From positions 1 through 64,000 of the forward strand of contig JAIBAX010000007.1 of the NCBI GenBank assembly GCA_019694955.1: DNA of 64,000 nucleotides, given 5' to 3'. This document shows, piece by piece, positions 1 through 9,791 of this stretch (the first letter of the stretch is position 1; every line of letters begins with the position of its first letter). The notes beneath the pieces are model-generated. The model did no database searches, had not been told where the DNA came from, and was given only the letters and a program-made list of their open reading frames with translations. The translations under genes and the position numbers were made by a program. The stretch is from Chitinophagales bacterium. Its GTDB lineage: Bacteria; Bacteroidota; Bacteroidia; Chitinophagales; JADIYW01.

Positions 1-111
1 TTATTCACAATTAAAAACACTTATTAACAAAAAAGAAAAAAGTAGCAAAAAAGAAAAAATCTTATAATAATAACTATTATAACTAAAGTTATTATTATTT
101 TGGTCTATGAA

Positions 112-2532
112 TTAGGGAGTATTACAGTCTGATATGTTCGTTGAAATAATTCCCGACTCAGGTTTGTAAACAATGGTCTTAACAATTCTTCCCAAATTAT
201 CAGATATATTTAATACAACCGGATTCTGGCTAGTGGGGAGTTTTATATCAAAATTCACAGTGGTATTTGTTGGATTAGGATAAACGGCAAATAATGTGGG
301 ATCTTTCACAAACCTTCCTGTTGAACCTCCGCCACCACAACCATTACCCGATGGACCATGATCTATGATGACAAATTTGTAATATCCTGCTGAATACTTT
401 CTTACCATTAAGGAATTCATATTTTGATTATCTACAGGCACTGCATCTTCTACTTGAACCGTCTTATTCAAATCTATAGCATTGCCGTTGGTTCCATCAT
501 AGATTACATCTGTATTATCCATGCAATCTATCGTCCCATTTCTATTAAAATCTGTCCTACCACGAGATGCCGACAATTTATTGGCATAAATCTGTGATCT
601 AGTTATTGACAATGTATGGTTTGAAGGAACTGCAATAAACCCTGTAGCATCTAAAGTATAATCACTTCCTGATTTATTATTAAAGTATACATAGAACGTT
701 TTAATACCACAATGCTGTCCACTAACCGCTGATGTATATTCATAAAAACTTCTAAAATAAAGATCATTAATATTCTCGTTAATTCCGCCATTATTTAAAT
801 TGATGACTTGCACATTTTCTTTCATTATTGGCAACAATAACTTATTGGCATAATAAAGTGTACGATAGTTAAGTCCATTAGTAGTTGTATTATAATTTAA
901 AGTAAATAGACTCGTATTTACCTGATCTCCTGACCATAGAATCTGATGGTTTGCCAACTTGATAATATCCTTTTTTGTAAAAGAAGGTACAGTAAGGTTG
1001 AGATTTGCATTTAAATCTATGTAATTGACAATCTCATCCATATAAACCATACCATGTAATAATGTATTCTTCATTGTGCCTTCTACTCCATCACCAATTT
1101 CCCATTCCGTTACCCATATATTATTTACATTTGCCCTAGTTGTTGCCAGTTCATTGGGGAGGCTAGTTTTGAAAAGTGTATTAAACCTGTTTACATAAGA
1201 TGTCTTTAATAGATTAAAATTATTATCCAGATCTGTTGAAGTACATCCCGTGCTTAAGGCTGTTCCAGAGTATGTGGAATATGGGTGTATTACAACTGCA
1301 TTAATTCCATAGTTGGCCATATTATTATACAAGTATTGGCTCCATGCATTTGTTCCGCTATTTCCCAAAGCATTGAATCCAAATGGCACACCAAACTTAA
1401 TATTATTCTTCATATCTAAATAAATGGGGTTTTGTGTTTGGTCATAGGATTCTTGTAAACGCTCCTTTATTAGTTTTACATACAGCTGACAAAGTGTAAG
1501 ATATGCTGTAATAGAGTTTTGGGTATAAGTATGATTTTGATTGGCACATGCACCGTTATAAACTCTATACCACAATTGTTGATCAGAAGAAATTTTCCAA
1601 TTGAATATATTAAATACATATTCTTTATCAGTAAACTGCGTATATAAAGGATTGGGTGTAGATCCTGTACATGAATAGTTATCCGTAAGTCTAGTTCCTT
1701 TCGTAATATTACCAGGTTGATTAGCTAATTCATTACCCATCTCCACATGGTAAACTTTAACATTGTTTCTCACAATAGTTGTAAATGCATCCAAATTCTG
1801 TTTTACAATATCTTTGAAATGATCAGATAAAGGAGCTGCTAAAAGTCCTTGGTATGTTTGGATACCAGCAATAATAGATACATTATCAAAGACATCTTTT
1901 CGAGGAAAATATCCGGAAGGGTTTATGACCCCATTCAATGCTGCCAATGAATTTATTGACCCACCAATTGGTCCACTACAGTTAGCAACCGTGCTTCTAA
2001 AATCTCTATAATGCTCTAAGATATTTACAACAAAGTTTGCATATGCAACACTATTATTATTGTTTGTCGCAATATTTATATAAGGAAATAAGATATTTCC
2101 TTTATAGTTAGTAGAGCCAGAACTCACCTGATAAGTAGTAGTAGGGTTTAAATTAGAATAATTATAATATTGACTATAGATTCCATCACGTGTAGCATTG
2201 GAAGTTGGATACCCAGACATATTATTGCGAAACACGCCACCTACAGACCCCCAACCTGCATACCAGAAATTGTAGTACATTCCGGCCTCACCAGCAGGCA
2301 TTCGATACATAATCTTGTTACCAATATTTGGTACAATTTGTTGCTGATATAGTTGATTTACCTGCGCAGTGGTGACATCAAAAGGCTTTTCTAAATACCC
2401 TTGACCTGCATTAAATCCAATTAAGTCTGATTTAAAAACACTTACTGCATTATTTTGATCAAAACCTCCGGTTATTTGCGCAGATAAATTCATAAGAACC
2501 AGCATAAATAAGGATAAAAAAATCTTTTTCAT
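112..2532 (-). CDS. Secreted clan GH-A-like glycoside hydrolase with shortened type IX C-terminal domain
   Basis: An 806-residue exported protein. I start it at the ATG giving MKKIFLSLFMLVLMNLSAQ, a clear signal peptide; frames further upstream add a poor leader. The body has two motifs expected of retaining clan GH-A glycosidases: a GNE triplet (Glu268, HVEMGNELANQ), the usual acid/base position, and a TEW triplet (Glu476, IWVTEWEIGDG), the usual nucleophile position, about 208 residues apart, with VVIHPYS between them. The exact GH family and substrate cannot be told by eye. A CGGGG linker leads to a type IX sorting domain starting FAVYPNPTNTTVNFDI, but this stops after about 62 residues at SDCNTP, without the final GxYxxxI strands. 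A frame check downstream of the stop shows no continuation, so the secretion signal may be damaged. A 447-base spacer precedes the next gene. Confidence 0.6.
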   Translation of the reverse strand: MKKIFLSLFMLVLMNLSAQITGGFDQNNAVSVFKSDLIGFNAGQGYLEKPFDVTTAQVNQLYQQQIVPNIGNKIMYRMPAGEAGMYYNFWYAGWGSVGGVFRNNMSGYPTSNATRDGIYSQYYNYSNLNPTTTYQVSSGSTNYKGNILFPYINIATNNNNSVAYANFVVNILEHYRDFRSTVANCSGPIGGSINSLAALNGVINPSGYFPRKDVFDNVSIIAGIQTYQGLLAAPLSDHFKDIVKQNLDAFTTIVRNNVKVYHVEMGNELANQPGNITKGTRLTDNYSCTGSTPNPLYTQFTDKEYVFNIFNWKISSDQQLWYRVYNGACANQNHTYTQNSITAYLTLCQLYVKLIKERLQESYDQTQNPIYLDMKNNIKFGVPFGFNALGNSGTNAWSQYLYNNMANYGINAVVIHPYSTYSGTALSTGCTSTDLDNNFNLLKTSYVNRFNTLFKTSLPNELATTRANVNNIWVTEWEIGDGVEGTMKNTLLHGMVYMDEIVNYIDLNANLNLTVPSFTKKDIIKLANHQILWSGDQVNTSLFTLNYNTTTNGLNYRTLYYANKLLLPIMKENVQVINLNNGGINENINDLYFRSFYEYTSAVSGQHCGIKTFYVYFNNKSGSDYTLDATGFIAVPSNHTLSITRSQIYANKLSASRGRTDFNRNGTIDCMDNTDVIYDGTNGNAIDLNKTVQVEDAVPVDNQNMNSLMVRKYSAGYYKFVIIDHGPSGNGCGGGGSTGRFVKDPTLFAVYPNPTNTTVNFDIKLPTSQNPVVLNISDNLGRIVKTIVYKPESGIISTNISDCNTP

Positions 2533-2673
2533 ACAAAAAAATTTAAAAAATAAGCCTCCATTTACCGTAGTCGGCATCACGTTCAGGGGATTAATAAATA
2601 GCTTTATTGTCTTAGAAATGAATGAGGTAGGTTGTTTTCATAGGCTTTGTTTTAAGGTTTGAATAATGTCTAA

Positions 2674-2720
2674 TAATGGTATTTCCTGAAAATATTCATT
2701 ATTCAGGAAACCTACCATTA
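2674..2720. repeat. Long intergenic hairpin
   Basis: Two arms, 2674-2690 and 2702-2720, are complementary over 17 bp with only a two-base bulge (TAATGGTA then TTTCCTGAA). The loop is 11 nt. No T-run follows on either strand, so it is not a standard terminator. It lies in the 447-base spacer (2533-2979) between divergent genes; apart from this and the promoter at 2926-2955 I see nothing else there. Confidence 0.6.
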
Positions 2721-2925
2721 TCATTCTACGTTTTTGAATTCATGGTTATATGTTTCTATATTATACAAGTTTTGGAATTTAGTCATCTTGGAGAAGAACG
2801 TTTATACATTCAAGATTTACAGTTGAATTTGATCGAAGCATCCTCTTCCATTCATCCTTGAATTTACCTTACAAAGTTAAGCTATATAATACAATCCTGC
2901 TGAGAAAAAAATATGTTAAAATTAA

Positions 2926-2955
2926 TTGATTTTCTAAATCCATTTTGTATATTTG
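2926..2955 (+). promoter_or_regulatory. Bacteroidota-type promoter
   Basis: A -33 TTG (2926-2928) and a -7 TATATTTG (2948-2955) are separated by 19 nt, matching the TTTG/TAnnTTTG promoters known in this phylum. The -7 box overlaps a possible TTG start at 2953, which rules that start out and puts translation at the ATG at 2980. Confidence 0.6.
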
Positions 2956-2979
2956 TATGATTATCAAAAGATAATACGC

Positions 2980-4416
2980 ATGAATTCCGATAGATTAATT
3001 TATAAAAACCTCAGCAAACTTGACGCAACTACCCTCAAAAAGTTTGGATTTTTTTTGGCATCTCCCTATTTCAATCAGAATACGAAGGTAATTGCACTTT
3101 TTGAACGCATAGAAAAGTATCAACCTGACTTTGCATTGACTAAACAAGATGAAAACAAGATAAAAGATATGCTCTTTAAAGATAATGTCAACTACTTTGC
3201 CGTTGTCTTAAGTCAACTAAATCAATTGTTCGAAGAATTCCAAGTAATCGAACGGTTATGGTCGAAAGAAACATATCGCCAATATGCCAAGACAGAATTT
3301 TATCTTGAAACATTGGAAGACAGCAAATATTACGACAAACTGATATCCAAATCTAAAGAAGTTCATACCAATTTTGAATTATTAGAACTAAGCACAAAGG
3401 AGACATATCTCTTAATTAATTTTTCAGAGAATCACCTCAGCGATAAATCTAACATGATTTACGAATTATCTCATAAATATCTATCCTTGCTTACAGAAAC
3501 ATTTATTGGGAAGTACTTAGAAATTTACAATAATATATACTCCCTAAGCGAAGCTAAAAACATTGATATCCAACATATGGAAGGACATTTATCAGATGTT
3601 CTATCCTTATATGCTAAGAATCAACAAGATACACTTTCGCTTACCAATAATTATGTTCAGTTATTGAAGCTGTTTAAAAGCATGGATGATGAAGTTACCT
3701 TTAAATTTCATCTATCATCCCTACAAGAAGAGATTGGGCGCTTGCCCGTCCATCAATTAAACTTAAACCATAGACATATTCTGCTCTTAGCAAAGAATGC
3801 CTGTATTCTGAAAGCTTATGAACATCAGGGTTTATACAAAGAAGTATTTGATATCACCAAATTCCTCCTTGAGCGAAAACTCTATTTTAAAGGAGAGGCA
3901 GACGACCAATTTAGCAAAAGGTTTATTCTAAATATAAAAATCGGCATCATCAATAATGATATTCCTTGGGTAAAGCAATTTGCTGATGAATACTTATCTT
4001 ATTTCCCAGTTGCAATTAGAACCGAATTTAAGCGTTATGCAAATGGTCTTATAAACTTTCAAGAGAAGAACTATGAAGAATGCCTCAAATCACTCATCAA
4101 AGTCACCCTTTCAGACAATTACTTCCTTTTAGATTACAAACTCATCCTGCTAAAAGTATATTTTGAACTTAACGATTCCTTCGGATTTCAATACCTGTCA
4201 AAAACACATAAGAAATACCTACAGAAAGACAAATCTCTGAATGTAAATTATGTGAAGAATATTTTTGACATCATACTTTTTATAAAAATCCTGTTTCGTG
4301 GAAAAAAGCAAGATATCGATAATGAACTAAAGAAAAATAATATCACTTACCTGATAGAGAACTACAGAGACAAATGGTTTAGAGAAAAATATCAGCAACT
4401 TCTGAATCAAGGATAA
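2980..4416 (+). CDS. Helical protein of unknown function, paralogue of 7444-8850
   Basis: A 478-residue soluble protein with no signal peptide or membrane segment. It is rich in Leu, Glu and Lys and looks all-helical, perhaps a TPR-like solenoid. I start it at MNSDRLIYKNLSKL because the in-frame TTG at 2953 lies inside the -7 box. Its N-terminus (Y-K-x-L-S-K-L, then L-K-K-F, then SPYFNQ) matches that of the gene at 7444 (YKTLSKAELRLFKKW then SPFSNQ), and the two have nearly the same length, so they are diverged paralogues. They flank the large secreted protein at 4450-7338 on the other strand. I do not recognise the family. It ends 33 bases from the convergent cargo gene. Confidence 0.65.
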   Translation: MNSDRLIYKNLSKLDATTLKKFGFFLASPYFNQNTKVIALFERIEKYQPDFALTKQDENKIKDMLFKDNVNYFAVVLSQLNQLFEEFQVIERLWSKETYRQYAKTEFYLETLEDSKYYDKLISKSKEVHTNFELLELSTKETYLLINFSENHLSDKSNMIYELSHKYLSLLTETFIGKYLEIYNNIYSLSEAKNIDIQHMEGHLSDVLSLYAKNQQDTLSLTNNYVQLLKLFKSMDDEVTFKFHLSSLQEEIGRLPVHQLNLNHRHILLLAKNACILKAYEHQGLYKEVFDITKFLLERKLYFKGEADDQFSKRFILNIKIGIINNDIPWVKQFADEYLSYFPVAIRTEFKRYANGLINFQEKNYEECLKSLIKVTLSDNYFLLDYKLILLKVYFELNDSFGFQYLSKTHKKYLQKDKSLNVNYVKNIFDIILFIKILFRGKKQDIDNELKKNNITYLIENYRDKWFREKYQQLLNQG

Positions 4417-4449
4417 TGCCTACATGGCATTAAAAACCCAGAATCAGAA

Positions 4450-7338
4450 CTATTGTATGATCAACTTTGCAGTACCAACGATATCATCGCCTTCCAATAA
4501 TTGCAAGACATAAGTTCCAACGGCTAAGTCAGATTTTTCAATTACAAAACTATTTCCGGAAATTGGATAGGTGCGAATAGCTTTCCCAGACAAGTCATAT
4601 AAATGTGCTGCCGTTATTTGACCGGAATAATCTTCAATCTTAACCCAAGATCTATCAAGCGTAGGATTCGGGAATACCAAAACTTTTGCAGAGATATTAT
4701 TTCTTGGCACAAAACTTCCAATACGTATAAAATTCTCACCGATGGTATGGAAGGTTTGATTCGTTCTCACCGGATATTCGTAATCAAAATATACATCGGC
4801 TTGATTGTAAACCACCTCTCCAATTGCAACCTCCTCTTTAACCTTTATCCTAAATTTAAAGAATCCATTTGACGCCAATTCATTAGTGGTACTGTCCGGC
4901 AAGAAAATACTGTCAAAGATAACTTTTAACACGCCATCGTCATGCAACTCAAACACCAAGTCATCACTACTGGTACCCATAACAAAGGATTTAATATCCA
5001 GTTTATCTGACAATGAGTCAATTACTTCAACATGGTAAGCTGTATCTGTACCGATATTTTGGAAATGTATGGTATAATCGATATAAGTTCCTTTAGCAAT
5101 CAGGTGTTGCTCATCGTATCCTTCAGGGAGCGCTATTTTTTCATTGGGATCCAATGCCGAAACACTCTCCCTGCAATCGATAGATATAAAATCTACTTCA
5201 TCATCTTGAGAAAATATGGTTACATATCCCGTATTAAATCCTTGTGTTCTATCCTCCACACACCCTTCATACACAAAAGAAGCTACAGAATCGCCTAATA
5301 AGCTTGGAAGTTCTCCATCTTCAGTTACCTCCAACCGATATGTTTTTCCGGTATTCGCCTTTACCGGAATGATTATTTCTTCATTGGCTTCAAGCTGAAT
5401 ATTAAACGACCTTCCAATAACTTCATCTTCAATAATAATAGCAGGCTTTGGTGTGTTCAGTCTCCGTTGCCCAATATTTTTCACTTTGAAATAAACGGAG
5501 TCGCCATCACAGGTGGCATTTACTTCTAGATTTGGCCCATCATAAAATGATGGTAAGCAAACATCATCAGGAAAAATATGTGCGCTGACACAATGCGACT
5601 GACCAGTAAGTGTGGAGTCACATTTCACCAAAACTTGAATATTAAAAGAACTACATGCCAATGAGGCAACATCACCTATATCAAAAGAATACAAGTTGCC
5701 ATTCTGGCTTGAAAAGGGAATGCTGCTCCCCAAGTACTCTAAATAAGCATCCAATGCCACCTCTACTCGAACATTCGAGGTACTATGGGAGCTGTTGTTG
5801 CAATAGTTAACGGTATAGTTTGCAGGAAAACATCTCTTTAACTTAGGGACACCTACATCTACCCACATTTCATTACATGCATTCAAAGGCGTAATACCAA
5901 ATATGAAAGAGGTGTCTGCATATTTACCAGGAAAATTTATCGTTCTATTATTATCACAATTAATATTCCAACTGGGGTGTTTGTCCATGAGTACGCGCAC
6001 TTGATAGGTGCCGGAATCTACTAACATCTGGTAAAATCCCACGTCATTTGTTTCAGCATAGAAAGTGCCGTTAGCACCTTTCGCCTCAACTATCCACCCT
6101 TTTAGGTTTCTTTCTACGCCAGGCGTATGTGAACAGTTACCATCATTGTCCACAAATACCTTCCCAAAAATCTTATTGGTATATGTTACTCCATTGGCAT
6201 CCATCCTTAGAACGTACACATCTTTGACGCCTCTACTAAAAGTATTCGTAGAGCCTGAAATAATGAATCCATCATCAGGAAGTGATATAAAAGAAAGTCC
6301 TTCATCTAATAAATCGCCGCCATATTCTTTTTCCCAAACCTGATTTCCGGCAGGATCTGTTTTTATCATGAATATTTGGCTCTCATCATCCGGGTTATAC
6401 GTCCTTCCCCCAACCATATAGCCACCATCAGAGAGTGCTTCTGCATAATAACCGCTCGCCTTTCCTATTCCGGCGTATAATTTATGCCACAACTCTATCC
6501 CTGAAGACTCTGTCTTTAAAATAAATGCTTTAACATTCTGACCCGGTCTAGATTGCCCTGCGATCAGAAATCCACCATCCGGTGTCATCTTAACATCTCG
6601 AACGATACCAACATCAAAAGAATTGTAAAACCTAGACCAAACATAATCTCCATTTGGATCTATTTTACTTAAAAACAGGCTTACATTATTAGAGCTATCC
6701 ACCCTGCTGATACCGGTAATGATAAGGCTCTTATCCGGCAATGCTTCTACATCAGAACCAAAATTATAACTATTCGGGCCTCCGTATTGCTTCTCCCAGA
6801 TTTTATTTCCTTCAAAATCTACCTTTACAAGAATGATCTGGGAATCCGTTGTATCAATTAAGTTGGTGCCAATAATCACCAACCCATCTTCCATTTTGGT
6901 CATATTGAGGAAATCTCGCTCTGGACCAATGAAATCAAGGCTTTTTTCCCAAACAAACCCTCCGAAAGCGTCTACCTTAATTAAAATAGCCTTCTTAAAT
7001 ATTCCGGTATCTCTTGAGCCGAGTACTAGAAAGCCGCCATCATTGATTTCATAAACAGCATGCCCAATATCTTCAGATGCCCCACCGTAATTATTTTCCC
7101 AAAGCTTCTTTCCATACTGATCTATCCTCAACAGATAAATCTGCCTAGAATTCCCAAAACTATTGGTAACTCCAGACATGACAAATCCACCATCATGTGT
7201 TTGACGTATAAAATTCGAAAATTCAAGACTGTCACCGCCATAATTGCGTTCAAACTTCTGCCCATAGGATAGTTGCGCACATCCGAAAAAGATTGCACCC
7301 AACAGCAACAGCCTCCAAACCCCAATATTTAACCTCAT
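4450..7338 (-). CDS. Large secreted type IX cargo protein with beta-propeller-like repeats
   Basis: A 962-residue exported protein with signal peptide MRLNIGVWRLLLLGAIFFGCAQ. Residues about 30-385 hold seven or so repeats of about 50 residues with the pattern FxxxxxTxDGGFxxxGxT...LxKxDxxGxxxWxKxYGG, typical of propeller-type repeats in Bacteroidota cell-surface proteins. Next come an SdrD_B-like segment (GKVFVDNDGNCSHTPG), beta-rich domains with many Cys, and a domain beginning SALDPNEKIALPEGY with YIDYTIHFQNIGTD, which is common just before type IX signals. The C-terminus is a complete type A sorting domain (VLVFPNPTLDRSWVKI to VGTYVLQLLEGDD). The likely role is a surface-attached or released structural or adhesive protein; no catalytic motif was seen. 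Confidence 0.8.
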   Translation of the reverse strand: MRLNIGVWRLLLLGAIFFGCAQLSYGQKFERNYGGDSLEFSNFIRQTHDGGFVMSGVTNSFGNSRQIYLLRIDQYGKKLWENNYGGASEDIGHAVYEINDGGFLVLGSRDTGIFKKAILIKVDAFGGFVWEKSLDFIGPERDFLNMTKMEDGLVIIGTNLIDTTDSQIILVKVDFEGNKIWEKQYGGPNSYNFGSDVEALPDKSLIITGISRVDSSNNVSLFLSKIDPNGDYVWSRFYNSFDVGIVRDVKMTPDGGFLIAGQSRPGQNVKAFILKTESSGIELWHKLYAGIGKASGYYAEALSDGGYMVGGRTYNPDDESQIFMIKTDPAGNQVWEKEYGGDLLDEGLSFISLPDDGFIISGSTNTFSRGVKDVYVLRMDANGVTYTNKIFGKVFVDNDGNCSHTPGVERNLKGWIVEAKGANGTFYAETNDVGFYQMLVDSGTYQVRVLMDKHPSWNINCDNNRTINFPGKYADTSFIFGITPLNACNEMWVDVGVPKLKRCFPANYTVNYCNNSSHSTSNVRVEVALDAYLEYLGSSIPFSSQNGNLYSFDIGDVASLACSSFNIQVLVKCDSTLTGQSHCVSAHIFPDDVCLPSFYDGPNLEVNATCDGDSVYFKVKNIGQRRLNTPKPAIIIEDEVIGRSFNIQLEANEEIIIPVKANTGKTYRLEVTEDGELPSLLGDSVASFVYEGCVEDRTQGFNTGYVTIFSQDDEVDFISIDCRESVSALDPNEKIALPEGYDEQHLIAKGTYIDYTIHFQNIGTDTAYHVEVIDSLSDKLDIKSFVMGTSSDDLVFELHDDGVLKVIFDSIFLPDSTTNELASNGFFKFRIKVKEEVAIGEVVYNQADVYFDYEYPVRTNQTFHTIGENFIRIGSFVPRNNISAKVLVFPNPTLDRSWVKIEDYSGQITAAHLYDLSGKAIRTYPISGNSFVIEKSDLAVGTYVLQLLEGDDIVGTAKLIIQ

Positions 7339-7443
7339 AATTTACCTAAATTAAATCTTTTACAAAAATAAATCAAAAAAAATGGAAAGTCTCAGACATT
7401 TTTTTTAATTTGTCGGAAAATTTCAACCAGTTTAATCTTTCGC

Positions 7444-8850
7444 ATGTATAGAAGTAAGTTAATACAATTATATAAGACGCTCAGTAAGGCAGAGTTGCGA
7501 TTATTCAAAAAATGGGTACATTCTCCTTTCTCCAATCAACACAAAGATGTAGAAAAATTATATGATTTTCTTATGTCTCGTTCAGACATAACCCCTGTAA
7601 CCACTAATAGGGAGAGAGCGTATAATTATATGTTTCCGAATGAGGCTGTTGATGACGCAAAACTCAGGCATATCATGTCGTATAGCTTAGATGTTTTAGA
7701 AGAATTCGTCGCCTATCAGGCATTCCATAAAAATAGAACACAATTCAACCTTTATTTAGCTAAAGAATATAGAGATAGAAAACTATCCTATTTTGCCAAC
7801 GATGCGCTAGAAAGTTTCAAGAAAGAACTTGAGAATCATCCATTAAGAGACAGTGATTATTTATTTCAAGAATTCCAATATGAACTGGAGTATTTAGAAC
7901 AGCTAGGCTATCAGAATAGAGATATGGAGTTCAATTACAATGAATTATCCTTTTCCTTACATGCCTTCTTTATGGCAGAAATACTTAAGCATTCCTGCAC
8001 CATTATTGCACACGAAGCCGTCAGCAATAAGCATTACGAAATTCCACTGATTGATGAAATCCTAAAAGAAGTAGCATCCGGAAAATTCAAAAACCATGTC
8101 GCAGTTATGGTGTATTTCTACATCTATAAGTGCCTAAAAAATCCAGCAGAGCTAGCGCCATTCGACAGCCTTAACGAGATAATGAATCGGGATGAAAAGC
8201 TATTTACACCTCGCGAATGGAAGGATGTATATATTGCTGCAATAAACTATTGTATAAAAAGAGCAAATTCTATCGATGGCGATTATGCCAGGCTATACAA
8301 CCTTTATAAAACGGCATTAGCCAAAGGATTCTTATTTGAGAACAATGAAATATCTCGCTTTACCTATAAAAACATTGTAACAGTTGGATTAATTTTAAAA
8401 GATCATCAATGGGTGTATAGTTTTATCGAATACTATAGCCAATTCTTGAATTTTGAGATAAGAGATGATGTACATCGAATCAATCTGGCAAAATACTATT
8501 TTGCTATGAAGGATTTTGAAAAAACAATGCACCTCATCTTAACAGTAGAGTTTCACGATGTCCTTCACACCATTGATGCTAAGGTGATGTTGCTAAAGAT
8601 TTATTATGAAACCAATGAAATAGAAGCTTTAGAATCTTTTTTAGAAAGCTTTGCCATGTTCTTGAGAAGAAAGAAAAGACTGGGATACCACAAAGGGGTT
8701 TTTGCCAACATTATCCATATGGCAAAAAAACTAATAAAAATTATGCCTAAAGATCATAAAGCCATTGACTCCTTAACCAAAGAACTGGAAAAAACAAAAC
8801 CCATTGGTGAGAAGAACTGGTTTTTAGAACAATTGGAAAAACTAAAATAA
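7444..8850 (+). CDS. Helical protein of unknown function, paralogue of 2980-4416
   Basis: A 468-residue soluble protein beginning MYRSKLIQLYKTLSKAEL, predicted almost wholly helical with no signal peptide. The N-terminal LRLFKKWVHSPFSNQ block is shared with the gene at 2980-4416. It runs divergently from the cargo gene at 4450-7338 and ends four bases before the MaoC-like gene at 8855, so those two may be co-transcribed. No enzymatic motif seen; function unknown. Confidence 0.7.
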   Translation: MYRSKLIQLYKTLSKAELRLFKKWVHSPFSNQHKDVEKLYDFLMSRSDITPVTTNRERAYNYMFPNEAVDDAKLRHIMSYSLDVLEEFVAYQAFHKNRTQFNLYLAKEYRDRKLSYFANDALESFKKELENHPLRDSDYLFQEFQYELEYLEQLGYQNRDMEFNYNELSFSLHAFFMAEILKHSCTIIAHEAVSNKHYEIPLIDEILKEVASGKFKNHVAVMVYFYIYKCLKNPAELAPFDSLNEIMNRDEKLFTPREWKDVYIAAINYCIKRANSIDGDYARLYNLYKTALAKGFLFENNEISRFTYKNIVTVGLILKDHQWVYSFIEYYSQFLNFEIRDDVHRINLAKYYFAMKDFEKTMHLILTVEFHDVLHTIDAKVMLLKIYYETNEIEALESFLESFAMFLRRKKRLGYHKGVFANIIHMAKKLIKIMPKDHKAIDSLTKELEKTKPIGEKNWFLEQLEKLK

Positions 8851-8854
8851 CATC

Positions 8855-9703
8855 ATGAATATCCTTATCAACAAAGAAACGAAATGGTACCATCAATACC
8901 CAAAGATTATCAGCACCTTTGGCAAAAAAGGAGAAGGCGTTCTCCCGGATACAAAAGTATGTCAGGAAAAAATGATGATTGACAAAAGCCATTTAAAGGC
9001 TTATAATGACCTGATTGGGTTTCAAGAAGATTATATCAGCCCTACCTATCTGCACATTCTTGCCATGCCGGCACATCTCGCCTTGCTCACAAATAAAGAT
9101 TGTCCCTATCCATTAATGGGAGCGATACACCTCAACAACCAAATTAAACAATATAGAAGCCTTCATGCAGAAGAACCTTTTAACATCATCGTTGCCTTTG
9201 GTGCACAAAAAGCCCACGATAAGGGTCAAGCGTATGAAGTCATCACTAAAATTCATGTTGGAGAAGAAAAAATATGGGAAGAAGTTTCCACCTTCTTGCA
9301 TAAAGGGAAACCCGGTATTGGCACAGCCATGGATATCATTCCGGAAGCAACGCATCCCACCTTTGAAGAGCTATGGCAGTTGAATAGCAGTTTGGGCATG
9401 CAATATGCGCGGGTTTCGGGAGATTTCAACCCCATTCACCTCAATATTATAACGGCAAAAGTCATGGGTATGAACCGTCATATTATACACGGGATGTATT
9501 CTAAGGCCAGAGCCCTTCGTTACTTTTTAGAAACAAATCCGCACGAGGCTATCGAAATAGGTGCATCCTTCAAAGTTCCTATCTCGCTTCCTTCCACAGT
9601 AAGGTTGCGCTCCGAGCGTACAACGGATAAGCAAATTCTATTTGACATCATGGACAATGCGAGCATTAAGCCACACCTCAGGGGTTATATATCCATTTTA
9701 TAG
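8855..9703 (+). CDS. MaoC-like hot-dog domain protein
   Basis: A 282-residue protein whose C-terminal half holds the MaoC/hydratase 2 signature ARVSGDFNPIHLN with a downstream HIIHGMYSKA helix. The Asp and His of SGDxNPIH are the catalytic pair in (R)-specific enoyl-CoA hydratases. The N-terminal half (about residues 40-150) fits a second, degenerate hot-dog fold, as in double hot-dog dehydratases. It probably hydrates or dehydrates an acyl-CoA or acyl-ACP; the substrate is unknown. It starts four bases after the preceding gene. Confidence 0.75.
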   Translation: MNILINKETKWYHQYPKIISTFGKKGEGVLPDTKVCQEKMMIDKSHLKAYNDLIGFQEDYISPTYLHILAMPAHLALLTNKDCPYPLMGAIHLNNQIKQYRSLHAEEPFNIIVAFGAQKAHDKGQAYEVITKIHVGEEKIWEEVSTFLHKGKPGIGTAMDIIPEATHPTFEELWQLNSSLGMQYARVSGDFNPIHLNIITAKVMGMNRHIIHGMYSKARALRYFLETNPHEAIEIGASFKVPISLPSTVRLRSERTTDKQILFDIMDNASIKPHLRGYISIL

Positions 9704-9734
9704 CATTTTCTTAATCATACCCTTCAATTTTCTA

Positions 9735-9764
9735 TTGTTGAAAAGAAAAATAAACGTATCTTTG
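9735..9764 (+). promoter_or_regulatory. Promoter of the DUF177-rpmF operon
   Basis: TTG at 9735-9737 and TATCTTTG at 9757-9764 with a 19-nt spacer fit the Bacteroidota -33/-7 consensus. It lies 28 bases before the GTG start of the DUF177 gene. Confidence 0.6.
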
Positions 9765-9791
9765 CAGTCCGTTTAGCAAAAGTAGGAAAAG

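Noticed and set aside
1-111. A gene or regulatory element at the window start
   Set aside because: Only AT-rich sequence past the end of the first gene; I see no feature.
2676-2861. A 61-codon plus-strand open frame in the first spacer
   Set aside because: It begins inside the 47-base hairpin, has no convincing ribosome site and reads like random AT-rich sequence.
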